Source: Azorinus chamasolen
Taxonomy: Eukaryota > Mollusca > Bivalvia > Cardiida > Solecurtidae
NCBI GenBank assembly: GCA_963576725.1
Contig: OY755251.1
Location: forward strand, 35,677,302-35,741,301
Direction of reading: 5' to 3'
Length of the DNA: 64,000 nucleotides
The notes below the pieces were generated by a model, which worked only from the letters and a program-made list of their open reading frames with translations, was not told where the DNA came from and did no database searches. A program made the translations under genes and the position numbers. Below, piece by piece: positions 11,387-22,273 of the stretch (its first letter is position 1; every line of letters starts with the position of its first letter).

Positions 11387-11704
11387 ACCGATCGTCCTAA
11401 CTGCAGCTAGGTATCTACGTGTGATACATCTCGTCTAGATCTAGGCTATTTGCAAATGTCAGTCATATCACTCTTAGTAAAATAACACTGACTGATAGTG
11501 GTAGAAACCGTCTAAACATTTTGTATGACAAGGGGTAAATTATTGACGCTGTAACTCGATTTTCCATTAGGGCCACTTATACTTTGACAATTGAATGTCC
11601 AATGCATTTAAGTTTGACAGTGTATGCCTTCTGTTTAAATGAGGTTTTAAACTGTGTACCTGATACGGGTCCCAAATAATACCTACCAGGTTTGTGGTAC
11701 ATTG

Positions 11705-11931
11705 TTAACCCATTCCGATGTTGACGACTTTTGACGACTCTGTAAAAGTCACCTTGTGAAACCTATGTAATAAATAGAGCATTTGCTCCTATAGGGGCAA
11801 ATGCTCTATTTATCACAATGGTTTCAAATTACAAAATCCAAAATGTTCCTTTGCTCTAGTTGTTCCTCATTTTCGGCAGATTTATTCATAGAGGTTGTAT
11901 CTAAAAATAGGCAATGAGGTAAGGGGTTAAG
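11705..11931 (-). mobile_element. Palindromic MITE, family M3, inverted copy
   Basis: It has the same hairpin core as 10993-11048, with one change in the centre. The flanking blocks (GACTTTTGACGACTCTGTAAA on one side, 'aaaaataggcaatgaggta' on the other) appear in reverse order relative to the first copy. Confidence 0.7.
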
Positions 11932-12129
11932 CTAGATTTACAACAGAAACTGTATATACATACACGGACTGATTGTAATTGATACAGGACGGATCTGGTG
12001 TGAAAAAGCTCCTAGAAGAACTTTCTACATAACATTCGTCATGCATTAGACGCCCAACTGTCTTCAACACTATGAATTATTATAGTAACTACTCCCCACT
12101 CCCCACTGGAAATTTAATAAAGACAAATT

Positions 12130-12278
12130 TAGATCATTTAAGGCAGGTGGCTTTTTAATGTAGCATGAAAATCGTGCAGAAAGCTTTCTGTATGATTTAC
12201 ACCCTGGATCAAGCTGCCACCTATCTGCAATATTTATACTCAATTGAACGTCCTTTTTAGAGGGTTTAACTGTATACC
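12130..12278. mobile_element. MITE, family M2, partial
   Basis: An AGGTGGCTTTTTAATGTAG arm, an imperfect AGAAAGCTTTCTGTATGA hairpin, a 'caagctgccacct' return arm and the terminus AGAGGGTTTAACTGTATA are present. The left terminus is not visible. Confidence 0.55.
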
Positions 12279-12326
12279 TAGTGTTAGTGGTCACTTGAAA
12301 CGTGCACAGATTTTTGCGTTTGAGTA

Positions 12327-12535
12327 TACAGTAAAACCCTGCGAATGCGACCACCTAAAATGGTTATAATTATTGGTGTTAGATGCAGGTGGTAGCTTAA
12401 TACAGGAAAAAAGTAATGCAGAAAGCTCCCACAGGAGCTTTCTGCATTACCTTTGTCCTTTATTAAGCAACCATCTGCTTATAACGACAGGTATGTTTAT
12501 TCATAATGTGGTCGCATTTGAGGGGTTCTACTGTA
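12327..12535. mobile_element. MITE, family M2, complete copy
   Basis: The termini CAGTAAAACCCTG and inverse-matching GGGGTTCTACTG are each bounded by TA, the target duplication of Tc1/mariner elements. Inside are subterminal 'gcgaccacct' and 'gtggtcgcatt' arms, a 'ggtggtagcttaatacagg' arm and its return, and the central hairpin GCAGAAAGCTCC/GGAGCTTTCTGC. It is about 209 bp long with no ORF. Confidence 0.75.
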
Positions 12536-12611
12536 CGTTAAAAGCGCATCATAACCGACAATTGCAAACATTTTAGATTTAAATGAGACGCCGAGAAAAT
12601 CGTCGTCTTAT

Positions 12612-12716
12612 AAAATCCCAATCTGTTTGACACTCGGTCAATAGTTAAAATCCCAAACTGTTTGACACTCGGTCAATAGTTTAAATCCCAATCTGTTTGA
12701 CACTTGATCAATAGTT
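12612..12716. repeat. 35-bp tandem repeat, three units
   Basis: AATCCCAA(A/T)CTGTTTGACAC starts at about 12614, 12649 and 12684. The unit includes a GGTCAATAGTT block. Confidence 0.8.
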
Positions 12717-12719
12717 TCT

Positions 12720-14220
12720 CAAAGCCTTGAACGAATCGGAAGTAGGTGGCAATTGTAAGAGAACACCGACTAGGCAGATATTATCGTTAAAGCAGACAAA
12801 TTGTTGGTAGCCAGGATGACCCATGTTTGTTTAGAGAAAATCTTGAGACTTATATAGAGGATCTTACATGAGTGTTCTTGATTATTGGATTTATTAAATG
12901 AGTCTTTTTAAAACGATAAAAAACAAGCTTTACGAATGCAAGATCCTATTTATAACATAACACACACAAATGTTATTTGCAGCCAATATTTCAGCAGTAA
13001 CGTGGATTGTTATAAATTCTCCTTACATATAGAAATGATGAATGAAAGGTGTTATTAGGTTCGCTAGGTAACTGGGACAAAGTAGGTCCAAATTTTCCAA
13101 CTTTATTTTTTACTTACTGTCATATCAACCAGGATCTAATTCAGACCTCTCTGGTATTCAATTTAACTGTGATAGTTTATGATACAAAAACATACAGAAA
13201 CACGTCAAAATAATTTTTGAGTTACAGTTTTGACATACATAGTTACAAACACGTCACATTATGACGTCATTGTACACAACATGTGTCTATGTAAAGCGCG
13301 CCATTTACATGAAGACCTACATACAGTCGCCAACAGTCGCCAACATACAGTCGCCAACACGTCCGACACTCACTGTCAATGGGATTCGAAATGCGCCTTC
13401 GTTTTGGTATATTAAGCCCTTCATTAGTGTTGTATGTATACACATGGACATGGACATTTCCACCGAGAAAAAAATCTCGATTCAAGTTCAGTGAAAATGT
13501 TTGAAATGGACAAAAGATTCAGTACGAACTGCTGCGTAAAATGTGTTGGAACAGGAGGAAGATTTTCGCGATCAGCTGAGTTAGTGAGTATAGCATATTT
13601 GAAATATGTTTGTGCTGTGCTGGATTCAGATGACTATTGTTGTTGATTGATGAGATATTTGTATGAGTAGAAATCTGCATAAACAAAAGGACATACGGTG
13701 AAGAAAATGCAAAGTTGAGGAGGCATTTTAAATGTAGAATGGATTGTATGGGTCAGAGTAGCTGGTAGGTCTTTTTTGGCATACATTTTGTATATGATTC
13801 CTGACAGCGATTACAATTTGTATTATTTTATCGAAATTAAGGCGCAAGTGCCAACAATCCTTTGCCATCTATCGTGACTCAATCGTGGACAGGTAGGTCG
13901 ACCACCGTCCGCCAGTTTGTTTGTTTTGACAGCGCGTATGAATCGTTCGAATGTCATTCGGTCGTTCGAATGTTATTCACTAGTGAATATATGCCCATGA
14001 TTATCAAAAAATAAATGATAGTGTTACGTCACGCTGAAGCCACGTGTTATTTTATAAAATATTTTATTGAGGGGTCTGGCATATTGTATATCCAACACAA
14101 CGCTGCGATGACGTTTCGTTGAATACGCGGACAAATTGTCAACAGCATCTATCCTACCGAAAAACGAACGTCTACTTACATTACTTAGTGTGCAAAGAGT
14201 TAATTTCTGAACTTTCTGAA
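12720..14220. other. No recognisable gene
   Basis: Short frames at 13230-13494 overlap a short tandem of ACAGTCGCCAAC (about 13322-13360) and do not look coding. The motif TTCGAATGT(C/T)ATTC occurs twice near 13948 and 13967. The rest is featureless AT-rich DNA. Confidence 0.4.
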
Positions 14221-14224
14221 AATT

Positions 14225-14372
14225 GATTTGTTGTTAGTGCTTATCTATATCTATGTTTCGCCGTTTTTGTATTTTGTATGAAATGCTTGTTTGAGGGTCT
14301 CAATGTAGATTAGTCATTATGACTAATTGAGCTATCCTCGTTAAATAAAGTATTTCATTCATTCATTCATAC
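14225..14372 (+). mobile_element. 3' end of a truncated LINE
   Basis: The block TGAGCTATCCTCGTTAAATA is followed by AAG and then a (TTCA)n tail. This is the style of the 3' untranslated end of CR1/Jockey-like non-LTR retrotransposons, which end in a short microsatellite. A small stem (GATTAGTCA and TGACTAAT) precedes it. There is no coding sequence. Confidence 0.55.
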
Positions 14373-14584
14373 TCAAACTCTTTTATAAAGTAGGTACGTT
14401 TGTGTGAACACGCGTTTTAACTGTAATCCTGGTGTTCCTATGCATATTCGTATGCCATTTTTAAAACTCCTGCCAGGTTTCTATTATGTTTTACTGATTC
14501 GTTCCAGCTTTTGAGGAACTACTGAGCGAGTGTCAAACATGTTGTGTTCTGATACCTTGCATTTGACAGGTAGGTCAGGATCGC

Positions 14585-14760
14585 CAGGATAACACATTTG
14601 TGCCCAGTGTCCATTTAAAGGCACATACTTATGCAAACAGTGTAGACCCAGATCAGAGGGCTCCCGAAGAAGCCCTCTGATCTGGGTCTGCACTGTTTGC
14701 TGAAACCATCTATGCAAATAGCTTATCAAAGAAACTATTTTGTTTGCTGTGTCCCCTCCA
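14585..14760. mobile_element. MITE, family M1, with long hairpin
   Basis: The arms around 14632-14665 and 14673-14701 pair over about 30 bp, including GTAGACCCAGATCAGAGGGC and GCCCTCTGATCTGGGTCTGC. They carry the M1 signature blocks GCAAACAG and CTGTTTGC. Confidence 0.7.
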
Positions 14761-14959
14761 CATAAAACATGGATGGGTTCCAAAGTAAGAACTGGACGAG
14801 TTTTACTTAAATAGCATAGGGATGAATGTAAATCAAAATGCGAACGAATTGAGTGTCCATTCGGAGAGGTATTTCTGCAAGGTTCTACCGATTTAAAGTT
14901 TAGAGTCTAGTTTGCATAGTAAACAATGTAACATCCTGACTGATCAGGAGGCTATTTTC

Positions 14960-15660
14960 TTATCTACAGTGTTTACACACGGACATTGTTTAGGTACAAT
15001 CTTAGTATTTGGTCTACAGTGTATGCGTACGGATATTGTTTACGTCCAATCTTAGTATTTGATCTATAGTGTATGCGTACGGAACTTGTTTAGGTCCAAT
15101 CTTAGTATTTGATCTACAGTGTATGCGTACGGAACTTGTTTAGGTGCAATCTTAGTATTTTGCCTACAGTGTATGCGTACAGAACCAGTTTAGGTCCAAT
15201 CTTAGTATTTTGTCTACAGTGTATGCATACCGACTTTGTTTAGGTCCAATCTTAGTATTTTGTCTACAGTGTATGCATACGGACCTTGGTTAGGTCCAAT
15301 CTTAGTATTTGATCTACAGTGTATGCGTACGGATCTTGGTTTGGTGAAATCTTAGTATTTGGTCTACAGTGTATGCATACGGATCTTCTTTAGGTGCATT
15401 CTTATTATCTAGCCGACAGTGTATGCATGCTGACCTTGTTTAGGTGCAATCATATTATCTGGTCTACACTGTATGTACGCTGACAATGTTTAGGTGCAAT
15501 CTTTTTAATTTGTCTACAACGTATGCATGTATATCTTGTTTTATCTGGTCTACGGACGATCGTGCCACCTCATTACCTAGTGTTTGCATAGTGATATTGT
15601 CTAGGTTCAATCTTTATTATCTATGCTACAGTGCTTGCATGTGGACCTCGTTTAGATATA
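14960..15660. repeat. 50-bp minisatellite, about 13-14 units
   Basis: CTTAGTATTT recurs at 15001, 15051, 15101 and so on. The unit also contains CTACAGTGTATGCGTACGGA and GTTTAGGT(C/G)CAAT. Units from about 15400 onward are more diverged. The 97-codon frame inside (15444-15737) is an artefact of the array. Confidence 0.9.
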
Positions 15661-15744
15661 GCATTATGTATGCGTATGTATATACAGCAAAACATCTATA
15701 CACCAAACATACAAATAGGTGTCAATATCCGTATTAAAGACAGA

Positions 15745-15835
15745 TGACAGCTCATTGCTTATTGATGAAAGTTATGTAGAAAGCTCCTAGTGAGCTTGCT
15801 GTATGTTTTTTACCCTACAATAAGCAGCAATCTGT
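15745..15835. mobile_element. MITE, family M2, hairpin core only
   Basis: GTAGAAAGCTCC and GAGCTTGCTGTATG, with flanking 'cattgcttattgatgaaagtt' and 'accctacaataagcagcaat' arms, match the M2 interior. No termini are visible. Confidence 0.5.
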
Positions 15836-15904
15836 CAAAACAGATGTCATTTCGTCCATACTAAAATATCAATCTCGTCTAGTAAATTAAAAGTAAAGTA
15901 CCTA

Positions 15905-16160
15905 GTTATACTCCCCCACAACGACGTTTGGGGGGTTACTGGAATCAGGTTGTCCGCCTGTCTGTCCGTCCGTCCGTCTGTCTGTCCATCTGTCCGTCTG
16001 TCCGTCCGTGGACCCAATTTTGTCCGGCCTTCTTCTTCTACAGTTTTGCTTCAATTTTGATGAAACTTCATGTATAGCCATATAATTCCAATCCAGCAAC
16101 GTTTACACAAAATCGCCGAATCTGATTGGTTGAAATTTGACATTCATTTCTCAATGAATG
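15905..16160. repeat. Non-autonomous element head: hairpin plus GTCC/GTCT simple repeat
   Basis: TATACTCCCCCA is followed by TTTGGGGGGTTA (a hairpin), then a run of (C)TGTCCGTC, then GACCCAATTTTGTCCGGCC and a 'tgatgaaacttcatg' block. The layout matches the head of the 35400 element and of the 38230 element, with a different core. Confidence 0.5.
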
Positions 16161-16479
16161 TAAAGAGCTGGTTCTGTGCCTTGCTCCATTTTTTACATAA
16201 AGTCGGTAACCAGTAGCCGATACACTATGGAACTACTTCTTTTTACTATGCATGAAGTTCTATTTATAGACAAATTCCTTGAAACCATACATGTTGACGT
16301 AGAATTATTGGGAGAAAAATGTTGTTTTGAAGTTTTGTGGAGCGCGTATTTTGAAATTTAAGTGTAAAGAGTGAAATTTATGGTAGAAAGCAAGTGATTG
16401 TATATCAAGAACTAGAAGAGCCAGGCGGCTCGCATGGTGTAGAGAGAAAAGAAGGTGAACTTCTGGGAGGTGGGATAAA

Positions 16480-16930
16480 GTGTTTTTTACGGATGGAAGT
16501 AAAGTGGTGATCGTCAGCGATAACCGTGTGTTGATTTGGAGAAAACAAAGCGAGGGCTACAGACCAGACTTAGTGTCAAAGTGGCATGGCCACTCTGTCA
16601 GTAATAACAAGACACCTCCCCGTCAAATCCAGGACGACAATAGACCCCAGTAAACGTACTGGTAGGATAGCTTTTTACCGGGCGAGAAATAACATTCTAG
16701 ATCCAATTCTTGGCCTGCACAATAATCGGGGTTTGAATATAATTGAGAATACTTGACTGTATATCAAACGTAAACTTTCGTGAAGAGTGCATTTTATTGA
16801 AAATATAAGGGATTTGTTCGAGAGATTTTGAGGATTTGGACACGTATTCCACTGGTCTATGTTCAGGGCTCCAATGAGGATTATGCAAGTTATTCGATTA
16901 AGAGGAAATATGACAAAGTAGTAAGGTAGG
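16480..16930 (+). pseudogene. Tc1/mariner transposase remnant
   Basis: Conceptual reading shows the transposase stretch KVFFTDGSKVVIV followed by LIWRKQSEGYRPD. It resembles the Tc1-family region around the second catalytic Asp (usual FTDES; here DGS). Further on, GLNIIENT followed by an in-frame stop corresponds to the NP-I-EN motif before the third acidic residue. A C-terminal stretch FRAPMRIMQVIRLRGNMTK resembles the SMPRR-type end. Frames shift and stops interrupt between the pieces, and the N-terminal DNA-binding part is not found. It is a dead copy with no function expected. Confidence 0.6.
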
Positions 16931-17164
16931 ACATGTGTTGAAATAATTCCGTTATTGTTAACTTCGATGTGTTGCAAATAGGTCAAATAGTTGAGAACAG
17001 TCTATGATACGTCATCTATGACGTAGGATACAGTACACAAAGTGACATAGTGGTTAGAATGTGTATTGATTGAATTCCTACGCACATCACTTAGAATAGT
17101 CAATGTCAAATTTGTTTTTATGCCTACAGGTAACAATCTTTAAAAGGACATATGGATGGAATTA

Positions 17165-17296
17165 TAAAGATTGAATTACATTTTTGTTGTGTTCATCGAT
17201 GTATAAATCCAGACCTTCGGAATCCATGCAAGTTGTGTGTGATCAGGTCTGGATTTATACATCGATGAACACAACAAAAATGTAATTCAATCTTTA
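17165..17296. repeat. Perfect 52-bp inverted repeat
   Basis: The arms 17165-17216 and 17245-17296 are perfect reverse complements with a 28-nt spacer. They include TGTTGTGTTCATCGATGTAT and its inverse. A sequence this free of changes must be young or maintained. It could be a MITE, or, if transcribed, a long hairpin RNA. Confidence 0.9.
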
Positions 17297-17399
17297 AATG
17301 ACCATATAAACCTGTGCACCACATTTTTCCATTATGATAGGACCACTACTTCAGGAGTTATCTCCCCCTTTTAGTCCGCTACCAATGTTTTCCAGTTTT

Positions 17400-17830
17400 C
17401 TCAACTTGAGTGACATGAGATATCAACTCTATATTTAGTACAAAGCTAAATCTAGATAAGTTACAGCTTATGTTCCAATATTAGTCCGGTTGAATAATTA
17501 TTTCCAGAATTATTGCCAATGAACATATTTTTTTTTCTTCATTTGTTTTCGGAAGTGGTTGGAGATATTAACTTTATATTTGGCATAAAGCTAAATCTAC
17601 ATGATTTACAGCTTAAATCCCAATCTCAGTCTGGTTGAATAATGTTTGCCAGAGTTATGGCCCTTCAATTTTCTGGTCTTTCGTTAGAAGTTGTTCGAGA
17701 TAACAACTTTATATTTGACATAAAGCTAAATCTAGGTGAGTTACAGCTTAAGTTTGAATATCGGTCTGGTTGAATAATTTTTGTCAGAGTTATGGTCCTT
17801 GAACTTAATGTTTTTTTCTGAATAGGTACC
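17400..17830. repeat. Tandem repeat, ~140-bp unit, three copies
   Basis: CTAAATCTA occurs at about 17446, 17591 and 17726, each time followed by GTTACAGCTTA or a near match, TCTGGTTGAATAAT and GAGTTATGG. The last motif is the inverse of the CCATAACTC block in the 168-bp repeat at 19850-20840. The two cores may therefore be relatives on opposite strands. Confidence 0.7.
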
Positions 17831-18405
17831 TAGGTTTAGAACTTTAGAGTTTACACTTCACAAAAATAAGCAAAGTTGCTTGAACTTATTGGATGATATT
17901 GGCAGTAGCCATAACGCTTCTCTCTCCCTTTTTGGACTCGACAATATTTGGTAAAAGTTGCTTTATGTTTGTGATTGATCTTGGATTGAATATTACATGT
18001 TAGAAGTGATGTATTTGAATCAATAAGTATGATATACAGGTTATTGTATGAATGTGCAGCACATAAGTGCTTTTCGTTAAATTGTGACAGAGTTCAACCG
18101 CTTAGGGACCATGGCATTGATTTCAATGTTCCCATAACTCATGTACTTAGAATATGAGAAAAATATGCTGTGTGGATAAAACCTCATGAAAGGGTCTTAT
18201 TTCTTTGAATTCTGAATTATTCTTCATTTTTGCTGAACATCTTGTCATTTTTATTACATAAATTAGGTTGGGGCATGAATTGTTTTTAAATCGCTTCATG
18301 TTTCTGTATGTACATATGTTCAGATTGATGATAGGTGTTCTGACAAGTAGCCAGGTGTGAGGCGGGGGCGAGTGTACATTTACTCCCCTGGTCATTGGGC
18401 CATTT

Positions 18406-18625
18406 ACCTACAATATCGAGCACTGTTAACAAATGGCGCAATCATGCAGCCGCAGTACCGGCGAGCGACCCTCGCTGGTACCCATTTTAACCCCTGGGTG
18501 GAGAGGAGGTGCGGGTGGGAGACATGGTAAAGCGTTTCTGAAATTTCCGGGAGGGACCGTGATTTGAACCACGGACCTCTGGACTTATAGTCAAGCGCGC
18601 TACCACTAGACCACCGCACACCTCA
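18406..18625 (-). mobile_element. tRNA-derived SINE
   Basis: On the minus strand a tRNA-like head begins near 18620. Box A is TGGTCTAGTGGTAGCGCG and box B is GGTTCAAATCA. A good anticodon stem has loop CTATAAG, giving anticodon ATA (Tyr-like). The T stem is CCGTG/CACGG. The head is followed by about 140 bp of unrelated body. RNA polymerase III would transcribe it from the internal boxes. The 71-codon frame covering it is incidental. Confidence 0.75.
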
Positions 18626-18679
18626 TAGGAGCCGTCTGATCAGGGTCTGCTATGCTGGCTTATGACAATAATATATATA

Positions 18680-18825
18680 TGAATTACTATGCTAGAAGTT
18701 TGGAAGTTCAGCTGTATTTTGGCGAGTTGGAAACGTTGTTAAATGCGAGCATTGGCGAGCATTTAACTACTTTTCTGACGAGCCAAAATACTGCTTAACT
18801 TCCAAACTACTAGCATAGTAATTCT
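18680..18825. mobile_element. Imperfect palindrome, MITE-like
   Basis: GAATTACTATGCTAGAAGTT near the left end and AACTACTAGCATAGTAATTC near the right are inverted. The inner pair TATTTTGGCGAG and TGACGAGCCAAAATA also matches. Beyond it, TATCATGCAAC (about 18828) has an inverse GTTGCATGATA near 19205, so a larger element up to about 19215 is possible. Confidence 0.6.
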
Positions 18826-19382
18826 TTTATCATGCAACACCCAGAAAAATGGAGAAAATAAAGAAAAAGAAAGATTGCTAAAGCGGTTTCGTCCCTTGAA
18901 TGAAAATACATGCAAGTGCGATAAATGTGACGTCATATGGGCGTGCAGTGACGTCATCGATCTTTACAACATAAACAAACTTGATTTAATCCTTTTATAT
19001 GGACAAATAGTTGAGACAAAGGAGAGCAAATGTGTTAAATTTGATGTTTATGTTTAATTATGCCTTTTTCGTCTTTCCGTTTACCTCCTATTGGCTGAAC
19101 CAAACTTGCATCCCAGTGGGGTCAGTACACATGCACTATACCTCACAAAATACAGCTTCGACGTTGAAAATATTATGCTAGTAGGAAGTGACTGTATTTC
19201 GTGACGTTGCATGATAAATATTATTATCAGTTTCGGCAATGGCCATAGATTCCTGTGTCCAAATACAGTTATAAAAATAATCTGATTAAAATTATGATGT
19301 TATTATTTCTTACATGAATACTTATGGAGTGAAGAGTTGATGTATATGTCAATGTAGATTATTCAGTATATAAAAATATCGT

Positions 19383-19492
19383 CCTATGGAGAGCGACAGC
19401 ACGTACTGCCAACCCAAGGTTGGTTAAGTCCGTCGATGTGCACATCACTATACCGAGGGTTGACAATATGTGCTGTCGCTCTCCATAGGTTG
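19383..19492. repeat. Inverted repeat with 21-bp arms
   Basis: The arms CTATGGAGAGCGACAGCAC and GTGCTGTCGCTCTCCATAG enclose a loop of about 67 nt containing smaller stems (CCAACC, GGTTGG). It is another small palindromic element or a hairpin RNA candidate. Confidence 0.75.
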
Positions 19493-19569
19493 TGGTATTT
19501 ATTTTATTATACCGAAAAGCACAACCAAATTCGTCAGCAAAAATATTTATTCAATGACAACAATCTACA

Positions 19570-19664
19570 CTTGAATAGCTCTGATCTAATATTTCGGCCA
19601 CTAAGGACCTTTTTCAAAGATTATGGCCCTTAGTGGTCGAAATATTAGATCAGAGCTATTCAAG
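19570..19664. mobile_element. Two Penelope-like element termini, inverted
   Basis: The 37-bp arms 19570-19606 and 19628-19664 pair with one mismatch (ATATTTCGGCCACTAAGG and CCTTAGTGGTCGAAATAT). The right arm equals the 3' end of the Penelope-like element at 20985-23050 (TGGTCGAAATATTAGATCAG). This is a tail-to-tail pair of PLE ends without the coding part. Confidence 0.7.
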
Positions 19665-19849
19665 TATTGCTGTATCATATTAATTTCCTTTTTGAAATAT
19701 TTTCTTCATTGTGAACAATAAACAGTTTGAACAAGAGTACCGCATACGGTACATAATACGCCCACTTGCAAACTTTCTCTGATTCAACATGCCTTATAAG
19801 TGTTGACATTTTTTAATCTGTACTTCAGACATTGATTCCCATATTAAGG

Positions 19850-20840
19850 TGATACTATTTTCAAAAATATTGAAGTGAATATCTTATTAAATAAAATAGT
19901 TACAGCTAATCCTCATATGTGCAGATTTTTGTAAAGGACAACGGCCATAACTCTGTAAAGACAAACTGAGTGAACCTCAAAATATACTCAGCTTCAGATT
20001 TGGTTGCTTAAAACATTTGTGTTAAGTTTCATTTATATCATTTTAATAGTTTTCCCAGAAAACAACAGACAATCTAAAAATTGACCGACAAAAAAGCAAC
20101 GAACACGCAAAGTTCAAGAACCATAACTTTAGAATAAAATCACATATCAAAAAACCCGCAATATATGTGAAAATTCATATTAAGGTTTAATCATATAAAA
20201 ATTGAAGTAAATATCATTTCAAATGAAAACGTTATGGCCATCCTCATATTTGCATAGATTTACATTAATTTTTTTAAGTGCAAGGGCCATAACTCCGAAG
20301 CGACCAATCAAATGAACCTCAGAATCGACTCAGCTTCAGATCATGATGCATTAAACATTTGTGTAAAGTTTCATTAATATCTCTCAAATAGTTTTCCCAG
20401 AAACAGCGGACAAACTATTTGCATGTATTTGCATTATTTTTTAAGGACAAGGGCCGTAACTCTGAAATGAAAAATAAAATGAACCTCATAAGCAACTCAG
20501 CTTCAGATCTTGATGCATTAAACATTTGTGTGAAGTTTCATAAATATATCTCATATAGTTTTCCCAGAAAACAGCGGACAAACTATTTACATGTATTTGC
20601 ATTATATTTTAAGGACAAGGGCCATAACTCTGACACCAAAAATCAAATGAACTTCAGAATCAACTCAACTTCAGATCTTGATGCATTAAATATTTGTGTG
20701 AAGTTTCATTAATATCTGTCAAATAGTTTTCCGAGAAAATAGCAGACAAACAAAATGTTGACGGACTAACGAACGAACGAACGGACGGACGGACAGGGCC
20801 ACGCCAATATACGACCACCTTTATTAGGTTGGCGTATAAA
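19850..20840 (+). repeat. 168-bp tandem core element with (ACGG)n tail
   Basis: CAAGGGCCATAACTC or a near match occurs at 20281, 20448 and 20616 (167-168 bp apart), with an older copy near 19930. The unit also has 'aactcagcttcagatc', 'ttgatgcattaaacatttgtg' and 'gttttcccagaaaacagcgg'. The array ends in ACGAACGAACGGACGGACGG and then a small stem, CCAATATACGACCACC / TTGGCGTAT. The layout is like the bivalve ~160-bp tandem-core elements (the 'pearl' type); this assignment is from style. The 97-codon frame inside is an array artefact. Confidence 0.7.
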
Positions 20841-21096
20841 AAGTTATAGAGCTGCTCGGTGCTTCAGATCGCTGAACAGCTTTACATTTCTATTCATTAC
20901 ACGTTATAAGTACTGGCGGAGTCCTTTTCACTGTCCAATCTTGACATATCCTCCTCCGAAATAGTCGCATTAAGCGACATTTCTCAAATATTTAAACAAA
21001 AACAACATAGGCATAGAGTCAATGAAAACAGAGGTTTGAACAAGTGATTCGTATGAGGCAACTAATAGTGACCAAACTGAAATAAGCCTGAGAGAA

Positions 21097-21844
21097 GTGA
21101 AAACACTAGTAAACAAAATGTTTAGGGAAGGTGCCATATCTAAAGATATGACACAGTATCTTATCCCCAAGTACTCCAGGCCAGGAAAATTGAAAGGGAA
21201 CCCTGAAATCCACAAACCAACTGCTACTTTTAGAACAATAGTTTGTGGCATGGGTACTGCCACTGAGAGGTTAACTGAAGTTGCTGAGCATGAACTTTTT
21301 CTCTTTTGGCATTTCTACTTTTGCTTTCGAAGGATCACCCATTTTCTTAATATTAGTGAATTTGTTGAAACTTCACCAAGCTACATCAGGGATACAACTG
21401 ATTAACAAAATAAAAGAGACTAATGAACCACTTTTAGAAAATTGCATTTTGTTCTGTTTTGACGTAGCAAAGTTGTATCCATCAGTTCCAAAGAAAGAGG
21501 GACTAGATGCATGTTTAGAAGGTCTTGCAAACAGAAGTGATCCATTGATTGATACAGAAAATGTTCTTGAGATGATTCAAATAGTTTCAGACAACAACAC
21601 ATTTTCTTTTGGATATAGCACTTTCATACAAAACGATGGGGTGACAATTGGTTCCAAATTAGGAAAGAATTTTGCTTGTGCATATATGAGGAAATGTGAT
21701 GAAGAATTGATATCACACAAAAACGTGCCAATGTTTTACAAGAGATTCATTGATGATGGTTTCGGGATCTGGGATGGTACAGTTCAAGAACTGGAAGATT
21801 TTGCGAAACATGCAAATAGTATTCACCCGAATATTAGTATATAG
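21097..21844 (+). pseudogene. Penelope-like reverse transcriptase fragment
   Basis: Two overlapping frames (21097-21405 and 21281-21844) together encode the RT fingers and palm. The first holds KGNPEIHKPTATFRTIVCG, the PLE 'P.iHKp..p.RPIvsg' region. The second holds motif A, CFDVAKLYPSVP (Asp61 of that frame), motif B, GVTIGSKLGKNFACAYM, and motif C, RFIDDGFGIW, with both catalytic Asp residues (158-159). A frameshift near 21290 separates them. After 21844 a stop interrupts the thumb, which continues at 22007-22210. The active-site residues are all intact, so the breakage looks moderately recent. Confidence 0.85.
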
Positions 21845-22006
21845 CTTAGATATGGTTTGGATCAGTTAGAATTTCTGGATACTCTAGTTAAAATAGACAA
21901 TGGCCATATATATACAGATCTCTATGTTAAGCCTACAGACAAACAGCTGTAACTTAACACTTCTTCCTGTCATCCTTATAGTAAAACGAAGAGCATAACA
22001 TATGGT

Positions 22007-22210
22007 TTGGGACTAAGAATTAAGCGTATATGTGAAAGAGAATCCGACTATATTAGAGAAAGAAATAAACTCAAGGGTCAGTTAAGGAAGAGAGGATATA
22101 GCGGCAGGATGATAGAAAATCGGTTGATAAGGGTGGATAAACTTGACAGATCTGCCACTTTAGTAAAGAAACAAACAGATCTAATAGGAAAATGCATAGG
22201 GTCCCTTTAG
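22007..22210 (+). pseudogene. Penelope-like element linker/thumb fragment
   Basis: A strongly basic 67-codon frame (GLRIKRICERESDYIRERN, then KLKGQLRKRGYSGRMIENR) matches the usual 'y....R....C.....f.....L...l..RGY......' region between the RT and endonuclease domains of PLEs. Stops on both sides separate it from its neighbours. Confidence 0.7.
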
Positions 22211-22273
22211 TTTTGACGTATTCAAATCTGCTCCCGAATATACATGACATTGTAAAAAAATATTCAAAAGTTT

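Noticed and set aside
14484..14783. 99-codon minus-strand frame
   Set aside because: It spans an M1 hairpin, which accounts for its central part. No domain is visible.
18404..18619. 71-codon minus-strand frame
   Set aside because: It is a translation of the tRNA-derived SINE. The SALDYKSRGPWFKSR segment comes from the tRNA head.
18545..18622. Functional tRNA-Tyr gene
   Set aside because: The A and B boxes and anticodon stem are recognisable, but the acceptor stem does not pair and an unrelated body follows, so it is a SINE head.
20419..20712. 97-codon frame with internal peptide repetition
   Set aside because: It lies wholly in the 168-bp tandem core; the repetition is that of the DNA repeat.
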